Made by a program: the position numbers and the translations under genes. Under the pieces are notes generated by a model. It was given only the letters and a program-made list of their open reading frames with translations, searched no databases and had not been told where the DNA came from. A stretch of 64,000 bases of DNA from Allobogoriella alba (GTDB lineage Bacteria; Actinomycetota; Actinomycetes; Actinomycetales; Actinomycetaceae), in the NCBI RefSeq assembly GCF_042665525.1, contig NZ_JBHTCQ010000001.1:124001-188000 (forward strand), written 5' to 3'. This document shows, piece after piece, positions 33,973-43,112 of this stretch (position 1 is its first letter; each line of letters starts with the position of its first letter).

Positions 33973-35418
33973 ATGACGCGCGCGGCAGTCCCGGCCCGCA
34001 CCCGTGCCGGCCTGGGTGACCGCGTGGTGCCCTGGCTCGTCGCGGCGGCAGCAGCGGCGGTCTACGTCACGTTCGCCGTGACCCAGTGGCGACTGCTGGA
34101 GTCGCCGTCGTGGGACCTCGGGATCTTCACCCAGCTCGCGCAGGCCTACTCCCGGCTCGACGCCCCGATCGTCACGATCAAGGGCGAAGGCTTCAACCTG
34201 CTCGGGGACCACTTCCACCCGTTGCTGGTCCTGCTCGGCCCGCTGTACCGGCTGCACCCGTCCGGGGTGACGCTGCTGGTGGCGCAGGCGGTGCTGATCG
34301 GGCTGTCGGCGGTGCCGGTCACCGCCGCGGCACGGGAGCTGCTCGGGAGCCTGCGGGGCACGCTGCTCGGTGTCGCGTACGCGTTGTGCTGGGGGCTCCA
34401 GGGCGCGATCGCCGCCCAGTTCCACGAGATCGCGTTCGCCGTGCCGCTGCTCGCGGCGTCGCTCGCCGCCTACCTGCGCGGCAGGTGGTGGTCGTGCGCC
34501 GTGTGGGCCGCTCCGCTGGTGTTCGTGAAGGAGGATCTCGGCCTGACCGTGGCGGCCCTCGGGCTGGTGCTGTGGCTGCGTGCCGGGCAGCGTCGCGCCG
34601 GCGCGGTGCTGGCGGCGTGGGGCGTGGGGTGGGTGGTGCTCGCGATCGGCGTCATCCTGCCCGCGCTCAACCCGGGCGGGACGTGGGACTACTACGGGCG
34701 CCTGGGCTCGTCGGGCGGGGGCGACGGCGCCGCCGCGCTCTCCGACGTCGTCGCCGTCCTGCTGGGCTTCTTCGTCCCGGCGGAGAAGTACGCGACCGTG
34801 GGACTGCTCGTGCTGGCGGCCGGCGTCGTCGGGATGCGCTCGCCGCTGGTCTGGCTGTGGGTCCCGACGCTGGCATGGCGGTTCCTCGGGAACGTCGAGT
34901 ACTACTGGGGCTGGGAGTGGCACTACTCGGCGATCCTCATGCCGGTCGCCGTCGCCGCCTTCCTCGACGTGCTTGCCGGCCGCACCGGACGCGGCCACAC
35001 CGGCCGCCCGCTTGCGCCGGTCCACGGGCGCTGGGCCACCGCCGGCGTGGCGGTGGCCACTGCCACGACCCTCGTCATGACCCTCACCGGGCCGATGATG
35101 CGCCTGACCGACCCGGCGACGTACGAGGGGTCGCCGCGGGCCGAGGGCGCACGCGCGGCGATCGCGGCCGTCGAGGACGGGAGCCGGGTGGAGGCCGACA
35201 TCTACCTGCTGGCATACCTGGTCCCGCGCGCCCAGGTCTACTGGGTCGGCAACACGGGCAACCCGCCGCCGGACCACGTGGTCCTGGACACCACGCGCCG
35301 GACCTGGCCGGAGCTCGTCGACGACGCGGCCGCGCTGGCCGAGGACCGGCACCCGGGGACCGACTACGAGCTCGAGTTCGACGCCGACGGATATCAGGTG
35401 GCCACCCGGGTCCGGTGA
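33973..35418 (+). CDS. DUF2079 polytopic membrane protein
   Basis: 481 aa with around ten membrane segments. The DUF2079 motif SWDLGIFTQLAQAYSRLDAP lies near residues 46-65, with GDHFHPLLVLLGPLYRL near 81-97 and VKEDLGL near 180. The architecture resembles GT-C-type glycosyltransferases (Asp near the first loop), but no activity is established. It starts 44 nt after the flippase-like gene in the same direction and may form an operon with it, consistent with an envelope role. The start could also be the GTG two codons earlier. Confidence 0.85.
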   Translation: MTRAAVPARTRAGLGDRVVPWLVAAAAAAVYVTFAVTQWRLLESPSWDLGIFTQLAQAYSRLDAPIVTIKGEGFNLLGDHFHPLLVLLGPLYRLHPSGVTLLVAQAVLIGLSAVPVTAAARELLGSLRGTLLGVAYALCWGLQGAIAAQFHEIAFAVPLLAASLAAYLRGRWWSCAVWAAPLVFVKEDLGLTVAALGLVLWLRAGQRRAGAVLAAWGVGWVVLAIGVILPALNPGGTWDYYGRLGSSGGGDGAAALSDVVAVLLGFFVPAEKYATVGLLVLAAGVVGMRSPLVWLWVPTLAWRFLGNVEYYWGWEWHYSAILMPVAVAAFLDVLAGRTGRGHTGRPLAPVHGRWATAGVAVATATTLVMTLTGPMMRLTDPATYEGSPRAEGARAAIAAVEDGSRVEADIYLLAYLVPRAQVYWVGNTGNPPPDHVVLDTTRRTWPELVDDAAALAEDRHPGTDYELEFDADGYQVATRVR

Positions 35419-35534
35419 GCCGGGCGGGCTCCTCGCGGCAACGGTGGAGGCGGGTGCGGATGTGACCGGTGCGGAGATCCGCAGGAGAGCCGGGCACGGG
35501 CAGGTCGCCGACGCAGGCAGGCCCGGCGCGGGCG

Positions 35535-35540
35535 TACCGT
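35535..35540 (+). promoter_or_regulatory. Leaderless-type -10 box of copC
   Basis: TACCGT ends 6 nt before the GTG at 35547. Confidence 0.4.
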
Positions 35541-35546
35541 GACGGT

Positions 35547-36131
35547 GTGCGTCGCGCTCGTTCTCGCTCCCCGCTTCTCGTCCCCCTCCTCGCCGCCGTG
35601 GCCATGCTGACGTTCGCCCCCGGTGCGGCCGCGCACGACGTCCTGACCGGCTCGAGCCCGGCGGAGGGCGAGACCCTCTCCGAGTCGCCCTCCGAGGTCG
35701 CGCTGACGTTCAGCAACGAGCTGCTCGACGGCAACAACGTCGTCGAGGTCTCGCCGTCGGGGGGCGAGCCGGTGGTCGAGGGTGCGCCGTCGCTCGACGG
35801 CGACACGGCCACGCTCGAGCTGCCCGAGGCGCTGGACGGTGGCGAGTACACCGTCACGTGGTCCGTGGTCTCCTCCGACGGTCACCGGGTCGAGGGCGAG
35901 TACGCCTTCACGGTCGAGGCCGGCGCAGGCGAGGCCACCACCGTCCCGGGCGGGACCGAGACGACCGGCGAGCCCGACCAGGCGGGCACGCCCGTGCCGA
36001 CCGCGGACAGCGCCGAGGAGGAGCGCGACCGCAACCCGGTCGACATGCCCGCGTGGGCGGCCATCGCCGTCGCGATCGCGATCGCCGTCGGCCTGGTGGC
36101 GATGATCGTGCGCCTCATGAGACGCCGCTGA
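35547..36131 (+). CDS. copC: CopC-domain copper-binding protein, membrane-anchored
   Basis: 194 aa. The signal peptide is cleaved after AAA, so the mature protein begins HDVLTGSSPAEGETL, leaving an N-terminal His for Cu(II) as in CopC. The other ligands are in SSDGHRVEGEYAF (Asp and His). A Pro/Thr-rich stalk leads to a C-terminal membrane helix (AAIAVAIAIAVGLVAMIV) and Arg tail. It binds copper outside the membrane. It lies 7 kb from csoR-copA and no CopD domain is fused or adjacent. GTG start with a leaderless-type box. Confidence 0.88.
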   Translation: MRRARSRSPLLVPLLAAVAMLTFAPGAAAHDVLTGSSPAEGETLSESPSEVALTFSNELLDGNNVVEVSPSGGEPVVEGAPSLDGDTATLELPEALDGGEYTVTWSVVSSDGHRVEGEYAFTVEAGAGEATTVPGGTETTGEPDQAGTPVPTADSAEEERDRNPVDMPAWAAIAVAIAIAVGLVAMIVRLMRRR

Positions 36132-36176
36132 CGAGCGGCGCGGGGACCGACCGGTTCGGGTCGGCCCCGTGATGTG

Positions 36177-36587
36177 TCATGCGCGCCCGGACGGGACGGC
36201 GGCGTGCGCCGCGGTCTGCGGACCTGCCGTGCGGCCCAGTGCGCGCGCACGATGCGCCGAGTAGGCACCGCACCCGGCGAGGACCAGCGCGAGCGGCGGG
36301 AACCAGGCCACCGCAGCCACACCTCCGACCAGGCCGACGACCGCGATGACCTGCCAGCCGCGCCGGTGGTGCGCGGCCAGCGCAGCCTGCTCCGGCGACG
36401 GCGCGACGACGGCCCGCGGCCCGGCGGGCCGCGCGACGGGACGACCGGCCGGCCCGCGCAGCGCCAGGACGAGGTAGACGAGGGCGAGCACGGCGAACAC
36501 GCCGGCGAAGACGAGGTCGCCGTCGGTGACCCGCCACACCGACAGCAGCGTGAAGCAGGCGGCCGAGACGGCGGCTCCGGGCCTCAT
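36177..36587 (-). CDS. Small membrane protein coupled to the Nramp-like gene
   Basis: 136 aa, not a recognised family. Three hydrophobic segments are visible: VFAGVFAVLALVYLVLAL, VIAVVGLVGGVAAVAWF and ALVLAGCGAYSAH, with a Pro/Arg-rich cytoplasmic loop between the first and second. Its ATG at 36587 overlaps the transporter stop as ATGA, so the two proteins are made together and may form a complex. Function inferred from coupling only. Confidence 0.65.
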   Translation of the reverse strand: MRPGAAVSAACFTLLSVWRVTDGDLVFAGVFAVLALVYLVLALRGPAGRPVARPAGPRAVVAPSPEQAALAAHHRRGWQVIAVVGLVGGVAAVAWFPPLALVLAGCGAYSAHRARALGRTAGPQTAAHAAVPSGRA

Positions 36588-38038
36588 GCGAGCAGCTCCC
36601 AGGTCGAGACGACCCCGAGGAACGTCAGCAGGATGCCGGAGAGCAGCACCCACCAGCGGCCCGGTCGGGTGAGGCGGTGCGACTCGGGCAGCACCTTCTT
36701 CTCCGTCCAGAGGATCGCCAGGCAGAACAGGCCGGAGGTCAGCAGGCCTCCGAGGACCGACGCCGGGGTGACGATGATGACCAGCTCCCCCACGGTCCAG
36801 ACCAGCGCGAGGCTCGCGACGAGGATGTACAGGTACATCCACGGCCGCACCCGGCGCTGACCGGCGAGACGGACCTTGGTGAAGACCGGCGCGAGCGTCT
36901 CGAACGCGGTGTAGGTGTACAGCTCCCAGAACGCGTACAGCGACCCGAAGAATGCGAAGAACACCGCGACGTAGTACAGGTACTCCAGCGTCGGGTGGAC
37001 CGCGGTGAGGAACTGCGCCTGGAAGGTCAGCGTGTCGTTCTCGTCCGGGATGAGCTGCTCGGCGGCCAGCAGGCTGGCGCCGTTGAGCATGAACATCGTG
37101 GCGAAGACGGCGATCGCGGCGAACGACAGGACCGTGTCACCCAGCGGAGCCCGGCTCCAGGCCTTCGCCCGCGCGACCTGCTCGGCGTCGGTGGAGAGCG
37201 GGAGGCGCTCGGTGTGGGAGACGCGGGCGAGCCGCTCGCCGAGAGCCACCTGGTCCCGGCGACCCAGCATGCCCCACCGCTTCTCGCGCATCATGCCGGC
37301 GTACCCGATGTAGTCGTAGGTGCCGCCGCCCACCGCGCCGAGGTAGGTCGCGACCTCGAGCCACACCGGTCGCTCCGTGACGGCGGGGTAGGCCTCGCCC
37401 ACCCACGCGTTGTACTCGGGGACGTTCGGGACCAGCCCGGCGAGGGCGGCGAGCCAGTCCGGCTGCAGCACGACGACGCTGACGGCGATCGCCAGCAGCA
37501 TGAACCCGACGATGACGGTCTGGGCCTTCTCCAGGCGGGCGTACCCGCCGAACCAGGACAGGATCCCGGACAGCACGATCAGGCCGGTGGCCCACAGCGC
37601 GCCGCTGCCGGTGAAGATCGTGCCCATCAGGTCGCCGATGCTGATGCCCAGGCCACCGACCCACGAGGGCACGGCGAGGATGGAGACCACGCCCATGAGG
37701 AGGGTGAACCAGCCGCGCGGCCCGCGGAAGAGGACCGCCCAGCGCGCCATGGGGTGCTCGCCGGTGACGACCGTGTACCGGTTGAACGAGTAGGCCAGCG
37801 CGGCCTTCGCGACGGCGGAGACGGCGAACGCCCAGATGAGTGCGTAGCCGAAGACGGCGCCGCCGCGCGAGGCGAAGATCATCTCGCCGGATCCGATGTT
37901 GGCCGAGGCCACGATGGCGCCGGGCCCGAGGACGGCGACCGCCGCGGCGACCGTCAGCCGCTTGCGCAGCCGTTCGGGCGGGTCGGGGTAGGTCAGAGCG
38001 TCGAGATCGTCCGGGGTGAGGCGTTGCTCGGTGCTCAT
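36584..38038 (-). CDS. Atypical Nramp-family transporter
   Basis: 484 aa with 11-12 membrane segments. The family TM1 region reads GPGAIVASANIGSGEMIF (38-55), where classical Nramp proteins have the metal-binding DPGN; both the Asp and Asn ligands are missing here. The TM6 region reads GGGTYDYIGYAG. Transition-metal transport is therefore doubtful; Mg2+ or another cation, or a non-metal substrate, is possible. AAGGAG lies 6 nt before the ATG. It is followed by a coupled small membrane protein and is divergent from a symporter operon. Confidence 0.75.
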   Translation of the reverse strand: MSTEQRLTPDDLDALTYPDPPERLRKRLTVAAAVAVLGPGAIVASANIGSGEMIFASRGGAVFGYALIWAFAVSAVAKAALAYSFNRYTVVTGEHPMARWAVLFRGPRGWFTLLMGVVSILAVPSWVGGLGISIGDLMGTIFTGSGALWATGLIVLSGILSWFGGYARLEKAQTVIVGFMLLAIAVSVVVLQPDWLAALAGLVPNVPEYNAWVGEAYPAVTERPVWLEVATYLGAVGGGTYDYIGYAGMMREKRWGMLGRRDQVALGERLARVSHTERLPLSTDAEQVARAKAWSRAPLGDTVLSFAAIAVFATMFMLNGASLLAAEQLIPDENDTLTFQAQFLTAVHPTLEYLYYVAVFFAFFGSLYAFWELYTYTAFETLAPVFTKVRLAGQRRVRPWMYLYILVASLALVWTVGELVIIVTPASVLGGLLTSGLFCLAILWTEKKVLPESHRLTRPGRWWVLLSGILLTFLGVVSTWELLA

Positions 38039-38150
38039 GTCGCTCCTTTGCGATGGGGACGGCCGGGGCCGGCGTGCGTGGACGAGTCGGACGTGCCGAG
38101 CAGCGCCATGCGGCGTCCACCCTGCAGAAACGTCGAACCGGACGAAACAT

Positions 38151-38163
38151 AGCCGAAACGGCT
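38151..38163. promoter_or_regulatory. Short palindrome in divergent promoter region
   Basis: AGCCG-AAA-CGGCT lies in a locally AT-richer stretch between the Nramp-like and symporter genes. It could be an operator for one or both; the evidence is weak. Confidence 0.25.
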
Positions 38164-38210
38164 CGTCGGAGTAGCGTGCCGGAGCACGAGCCCGACGCGG
38201 TGGAGGAGTC

Positions 38211-39644
38211 ATGCAGACGGTCCATGTGGTGATCCTGGTCCTGTACGTCCTGGTGATGATCGGCACCGGTGTCTGGTTCACCCGGAGGAAGAAGGTCCAG
38301 ACCGGTGACGACTTCGTCTTCGCCGGACGATCGCTGCCGCTGGTCGTCATGGTCGGGACCCTCATCGCCACCTGGGTGGGCTCCGGCTCGATCATCGGCG
38401 GAGCGAGCTTCGCGTTCAGCTACGGACCTCTCGCCGCCATCGTCTACAACCTCGGCGCGCCGGCCGGCATGGTCGTGCTGTTCTTCCTCGCCCGGCGCAT
38501 CAGGGCGTCCGAGGCCTACACCGTCCCGCAGATCCTCGAGAACCGGTTCGGCATCCCCGTCCGGCTCGTGGCGTCGGCCATCACGCTCCTGGCCTACGTG
38601 GGCATCACCAGCTACCAGTTCACCGGGGGCGGGCGCATCATCGCCCTGGTCACCCCGCTGAGCCCGGGTGAGGGCGCGATCGTGTGCGCGGCGGTCATCA
38701 CGTTCCTTGCGCTCGGCGGTGGCCTGAAGTCGGTGGCCTGGTCCGACTTCCTCTCCGCCGTCGTCATCATCGCGAGCCTCATCGTCGCCCTGCCCATCAT
38801 CCTCGGCGAGGTGGGCGGGTTCTCCGGCTGGTGGGAGGGACTGCCGGACCACGCTCACACGATGTCGGGTGGGCTGACCGGCGTGCAGCTTCTCGGCTAC
38901 TTCCTCCCCACCTTCCTGCTGATCATCTCGGACCAGAACATGTACCAGCGCCTCGGCGCCGCGAAGAACCCCGCCGAGGCCCGCAAGTCGATGGTCGGGA
39001 TGTTCCTCGCCAGCCTGCTCATCACGGTCCCGATCGTGCTGCTGGCGACCTCCTCCTCCGTCCTCCAGCCGAACCTCACACCGGACGACGCCGTCCTCTC
39101 GCTCGGCTCGGAAGGCTTCCTGCCCACGGTGCTCGGCGGCCTGCTGCTGGCCGGCGCACTGGCGTTCATCATCACGACCGGGTCGTCGTTCCTGCTGTCG
39201 GTAGCCGGCAACGTCGTGTACGACGGCTTCCAGCGCTTCTCCACCGAGACGCTCGACGACCGGCGCCGCATCCGCATCCACCGCGTCACGATCCTCGTGA
39301 TCGCGGCGGTCGCCTACGTGCTCGGCACCTACTTCCCGACCGTGCTCGTGATCCAGATGTACAGCTACACCGTCTACGGCGTCGCCCTCGTGCCGGCCCT
39401 GTTCGCCGGGTTCTTCTGGAGGCGGGCGACGACGGCCGGCGTGCTGACGTCGATGGCGCTCGGCGTCGTCGTCACGATCGGCTGGGAGCAGCTCGGCCGT
39501 CCCGACGAGGTCAACTCCGTCATCATCTCGCTGCCTGTGGCCGTCCTCGCCCTCGTCCTGGTCAGCCTGGTGACCCGACCTGCCCGGACGTTGCCCGTCG
39601 CGAGCGCCGCCGCCACGCCCACCACCGAGTCGAAGGAGAACTGA
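38211..39644 (+). CDS. Sodium:solute symporter family protein
   Basis: 477 aa, about 13 membrane segments, SSS (LeuT-fold) family. TWVGSGSIIGGASFAF near residue 55 is the TM1 unwound region, ASEAYTVPQILENRFG near 103 is family-typical, and the QNMYQRLGAAKNPAEAR loop near 245 is the SSS signature region. GGAGGAG precedes the ATG. It is the first gene of an operon with an amidohydrolase and a 2-hydroxyacid dehydrogenase, suggesting uptake of the compound those enzymes process. Confidence 0.9.
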   Translation: MQTVHVVILVLYVLVMIGTGVWFTRRKKVQTGDDFVFAGRSLPLVVMVGTLIATWVGSGSIIGGASFAFSYGPLAAIVYNLGAPAGMVVLFFLARRIRASEAYTVPQILENRFGIPVRLVASAITLLAYVGITSYQFTGGGRIIALVTPLSPGEGAIVCAAVITFLALGGGLKSVAWSDFLSAVVIIASLIVALPIILGEVGGFSGWWEGLPDHAHTMSGGLTGVQLLGYFLPTFLLIISDQNMYQRLGAAKNPAEARKSMVGMFLASLLITVPIVLLATSSSVLQPNLTPDDAVLSLGSEGFLPTVLGGLLLAGALAFIITTGSSFLLSVAGNVVYDGFQRFSTETLDDRRRIRIHRVTILVIAAVAYVLGTYFPTVLVIQMYSYTVYGVALVPALFAGFFWRRATTAGVLTSMALGVVVTIGWEQLGRPDEVNSVIISLPVAVLALVLVSLVTRPARTLPVASAAATPTTESKEN

Positions 39645-39648
39645 GTCC

Positions 39649-40890
39649 ATGCCCCAGCACGCATCCGCTCCGGTCGTCATCCGGAACGCGTCGGTCGCCG
39701 ACGTCGAGGCGGGCACCCTCGAGCCCGACCGGACGCTGGTGCTGGCCGACGGGCGGATCCAGGAGGTCGGTGGCGCGTCCACGCCGTCGCCGTCCGGCGC
39801 CCGCGAGCTCGACGCCGCCGGCCGGGTCGTGGTCCCGGGGCTGGTCGACGCGCACGTCCACGTCATGGCCGGAACCGCGAACCTCGCGGCCCAGGCCGAG
39901 GAGTCACCGTTCTACGTCGCCGCCCAGGCGTCGGTGATCCTCCGGGGCATGCTGCGCCGCGGCTTCACCACGGTGCGGGACACGGGCGGTGCCGACTTCG
40001 GGATCGCCCGCGCCGTCGGGGAGGGGCTGTGGGAGGGGCCGCGGGTGATCTTCGGCGGCAAGGCGCTCTCCCCGACCGGCGGCCACGGGGACAGCCGCGG
40101 GCCGGGCCGGATGTCACTGCCGGACGAGTGCTGCCACCTCGCCACGGTGGTGGACGGCGAGGACGCCGCGCGGCGCGCGGCCCGGCACCAGCTGCGCACC
40201 GGCGCCCACCACGTGAAGGTCATGCTGTCCGGAGGCGTGGCCTCGCCGACCGACCGCATCGACTCGACCCAGTTCGGCGACGCCGAGGTCCGGGCGATCG
40301 TCGAGGAGGCCCAGGCGGCGAACCGGTACGTCACCGGGCACGCCTACACCGCCCGCGCGGTCAACCGGGGCCTGCGCCTCGGCGTGCGGTGCATCGAGCA
40401 CGGCAACCTCATCGACGACGAGTCGGTGCGGCTGTTCGTCGAGCACGACGCGTTCCTGGTCCCGACCCTCGTCACCTACGAGTACCTCAAGAAGGAGGGC
40501 GCGGCCGCCGGCCTGCCCAAGGAGAGCCAGGAGAAGGTCGACACCGTGCTCGTCGCCGGTCTCGAGGCGCTCGAGCGGGCCTGGCGCGGCGGGGTCAACA
40601 TCGCGTTCGGCACCGACCTCCTCGGCGCCATGCACGGCCACCAGAACGACGAGTTCCGCATCCGGGCACAGGTCCAGCCCGCCCGGGACGTCCTGCTCGC
40701 GGCCACCGTCGGCGCCGCGAGGCTGCTCGGCCTGGAGGACGAGATCGGCGTGGTGGCCCCCGGCGCGCGGGCGGACGTGCTCGTCGTGGACGGCAACCCG
40801 CTGGAGGACGCCGGCGTGCTGGCGCGGCCGGAGGCGAACCTGCGGGCTGTCGTGCAGGCCGGCCGGGTCGTGACAGAGTCCCTCTCATGA
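39649..40890 (+). CDS. Metal-dependent amidohydrolase (imidazolonepropionase/prolidase-like)
   Basis: 413 aa. Metal ligands follow the amidohydrolase order: HVHV in LVDAHVHVMAG (residues ~67-71), K in HHVKVMLSGG (~190), H in VTGHAYTA (~228), H in IEHGNLI (~250) and D in FGTDLLGAMHGHQ (~322). This is the Zn-dependent prolidase/imidazolonepropionase-like subgroup, which cleaves cyclic amides, imides or Xaa-Pro dipeptides. It sits 4 nt after the symporter gene and overlaps the next gene through ATGA. The substrate is unknown. Confidence 0.9.
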   Translation: MPQHASAPVVIRNASVADVEAGTLEPDRTLVLADGRIQEVGGASTPSPSGARELDAAGRVVVPGLVDAHVHVMAGTANLAAQAEESPFYVAAQASVILRGMLRRGFTTVRDTGGADFGIARAVGEGLWEGPRVIFGGKALSPTGGHGDSRGPGRMSLPDECCHLATVVDGEDAARRAARHQLRTGAHHVKVMLSGGVASPTDRIDSTQFGDAEVRAIVEEAQAANRYVTGHAYTARAVNRGLRLGVRCIEHGNLIDDESVRLFVEHDAFLVPTLVTYEYLKKEGAAAGLPKESQEKVDTVLVAGLEALERAWRGGVNIAFGTDLLGAMHGHQNDEFRIRAQVQPARDVLLAATVGAARLLGLEDEIGVVAPGARADVLVVDGNPLEDAGVLARPEANLRAVVQAGRVVTESLS

Positions 40891-41828
40891 AGATCCTGCT
40901 GCCGGACACCATGCCGCTCGCACCCGCACTTCCCGACGGCGTGACGCCCGTGACGTACGACGTCACCTCCCCCGTCCCACCCGAGCACCGCGACGCCGAG
41001 GTGCTCGTCATGTGGGGCAACTCCGCCGACGCGCTGGCCGACGCCGCCCGAACGCTGCCCGACCTGCGGCTCGTGCAGAGCCTGGCGGCCGGGCCGGACC
41101 AGATCCTCGCCGCGGGCTTCGCACCCGAGGTGGCCGTCAGCTCCGGCGCCGGGCTGCACGACCGCACCGTGACCGAGCACGCGCTGCTGCTCACCCTGGC
41201 GCTGCTGCGCCGGATGCCGCAGATGCTGCGCTCGCAGGCCGCGCACGTGTGGGACCGGGAGCTGGGCGGGCTGCAGCCGCTCCGACCCGAGGGTGCCGTC
41301 ACCTCGCTGATCGGCGCGGAGGTCCTGGTGTGGGGCTTCGGCAACATCGGTCAGAACCTCGCCCCGCTGCTGACCGGGCTTGGTGCGAACGTTCGCGGGG
41401 TGGCCCGGTCCGCCGGCCGGCGGTCCGGCTACGACGTGATCGCCGAGTCGGACCTGGACGCCGAGCTGTCCGGGACGGACGTCCTCATCATGATCCTCCC
41501 GGCCACGCCGGCCACCGCGAAGGCGCTCGGCGCGGACCGCTTGGCGCTGCTGCCCGAGCACGCCTACGTGGTGAACGTCGGCCGCGGAGCGACGGTCGAC
41601 GAGGACGCCCTGCTCGGGGCGCTGACCTCCGGCGCGATTGCCGGCGCGGCACTCGACGTGACCGCCGTCGAGCCGCTGCCGGCCGAGTCGCCGCTGTGGG
41701 ACGCGCCGGACATCATCATCAGCCCGCACGGCGCGGGCGGGCGGCCTGTCGGTGCGGACGAGCTGATCGCGGCGAACGTGGCCGCGCTTGTCGAGGGACG
41801 GGAGCTGCGCAACCTCGTCGAGCGGTAG
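40887..41828 (+). CDS. D-isomer 2-hydroxyacid dehydrogenase
   Basis: 313 aa NAD(P)-dependent oxidoreductase. The dinucleotide motif is VLVWGFGNIGQNL near residue 148; catalytic residues are R in VNVGRGATVDE (~230), E in VEPLPAESPLW (~265) and H in ISPHGAGG (~280). Homologues act on glyoxylate, hydroxypyruvate, phosphoglycerate or similar substrates. Coupled by ATGA to the amidohydrolase, it probably reduces or oxidises the product of that step. Confidence 0.9.
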   Translation: MKILLPDTMPLAPALPDGVTPVTYDVTSPVPPEHRDAEVLVMWGNSADALADAARTLPDLRLVQSLAAGPDQILAAGFAPEVAVSSGAGLHDRTVTEHALLLTLALLRRMPQMLRSQAAHVWDRELGGLQPLRPEGAVTSLIGAEVLVWGFGNIGQNLAPLLTGLGANVRGVARSAGRRSGYDVIAESDLDAELSGTDVLIMILPATPATAKALGADRLALLPEHAYVVNVGRGATVDEDALLGALTSGAIAGAALDVTAVEPLPAESPLWDAPDIIISPHGAGGRPVGADELIAANVAALVEGRELRNLVER

Positions 41829-41838
41829 CCGGGCCGCC

Positions 41839-43092
41839 TCAAGACCCGATCGACTCCAGGACGCAGACCGCCTCAGCCGTGCCGTCCTCGGCCCGGATGC
41901 GTTCACCGATCTCCGCAGCCCGACGCCGGTAGGACGGTTCGCCGACCAACCGTCCGAGCCGCTCCGCCAGTCCGGCCCCGAGCCGCCAGCTCGACAACGG
42001 CGGCGGACCCGCGCCGATCTCGTGGACCCGCAGTCCCCAGAACGGCTGGTCGGCGAGGAACGGGCAGATGAGCGTCGGCCGACCGGCGCGCAGGCCGGCT
42101 CCCGTCGATCCGGCGCCGCCGTGGTGGACGACCGCGCGGACCCGGGGGAACAACCAGTCGTGCGGGACCTCGTCGACCACGAGGACGTCGTCCGACGGCG
42201 CGTCCCCAGCCGTGAGCCCGCCCCACCCGGTCGCGACCACGCCGCGGAGCCGGTTGGTCCGCAGCGCGGAGAGGACGGCGTCGCGTCGCTCGTCGGCACC
42301 CATCCCGAAACCCATCGACCCGAACCCGACGTAGACGGGCCGCTCACCGGCCGCAAGGAAGTCGGCGAGCAGCGGCGCCGGCCGCCATCCGTCGTCGTGC
42401 GGCAGGAACCAGTACCCGGTTACGTGGACGGACGGCGGATAGTCCGCGGGCACGGGCGCGACGTGCCGGCTGAACGGGTAGAGCACCGGGACCGGCGCCC
42501 CGTCCGGCGCGCGCAGCGGGTCGGCGAACCAGCTCGCCGACCGGAGGCCGATCCGATGACGGAACTCGTTGATCATCCTTCCGTACATGGCGTTACCGGC
42601 GTACCGGAACAGGTAGCTGGCGCGGTTCAACCGAGTGCCCAGCGTGCGGCCGAGTCCGAAGGGAGCGGGGAACTGCCCGGTGGGCGTCATGAGCGGGATG
42701 GGCAACGACAGCACGCCCGGAACGCCGAGCCGCTCCGCGATGTGCGGCGCAGCGAGGGTCTTCGGGTGGTACACGATGAGGTCGGGCTCCGCCGATCGGG
42801 CGGCCCGCCACTGGTCGACCATGTGTCGGCGCATCGCACTACGCATGCGTCCGAGGAGACGGACGGTGCCGCGCGGCCCTCGCATCGTCGGCATCTCGTC
42901 CTGGACCAGATTCAGCAGCGCTGAGCCTGCCGGGACGAAGCCGGCGTCCGCTACGGCACTGCGCGCGAGCGCACGGAACGCCTCGGGCACGGCCAGGGTG
43001 ACCTCGTGCCCGGCACCGCGCAGGCTGGCGGCGAGAGCTACGTAGGGCTGGATGTCTCCCCGTGTCCCGAAGCTGGTGATGAGGACGCGCAT
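41839..43092 (-). CDS. GT1-family glycosyltransferase (UGT/sterol-glucosyltransferase-like)
   Basis: 417 aa, GT-B fold. The N terminus ITSFGTRGDIQPYVALAASL is typical of GT28/GT1 antibiotic and sterol glycosyltransferases. The C-terminal nucleotide-sugar motif HHGGAGSTGAGLRAGRPTLICPFLADQPFWG (split across about residues 330-360) carries the donor-binding His and the closing Asp-Gln. The acceptor is unknown (natural product, lipid or macrolide inactivation are possible). It ends a two-gene run with the histidine phosphatase 20 nt upstream. Confidence 0.88.
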   Translation of the reverse strand: MRVLITSFGTRGDIQPYVALAASLRGAGHEVTLAVPEAFRALARSAVADAGFVPAGSALLNLVQDEMPTMRGPRGTVRLLGRMRSAMRRHMVDQWRAARSAEPDLIVYHPKTLAAPHIAERLGVPGVLSLPIPLMTPTGQFPAPFGLGRTLGTRLNRASYLFRYAGNAMYGRMINEFRHRIGLRSASWFADPLRAPDGAPVPVLYPFSRHVAPVPADYPPSVHVTGYWFLPHDDGWRPAPLLADFLAAGERPVYVGFGSMGFGMGADERRDAVLSALRTNRLRGVVATGWGGLTAGDAPSDDVLVVDEVPHDWLFPRVRAVVHHGGAGSTGAGLRAGRPTLICPFLADQPFWGLRVHEIGAGPPPLSSWRLGAGLAERLGRLVGEPSYRRRAAEIGERIRAEDGTAEAVCVLESIGS

Positions 43093-43112
43093 CGTGACCG
43101 TCTCCGCATGCC

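Noticed and set aside
37137..39866. 909-codon minus-strand frame covering the symporter gene
   Set aside because: It overlaps the Nramp-like gene in another frame and reads antisense to the symporter; His/Asp/Arg-rich, typical of a shadow frame.
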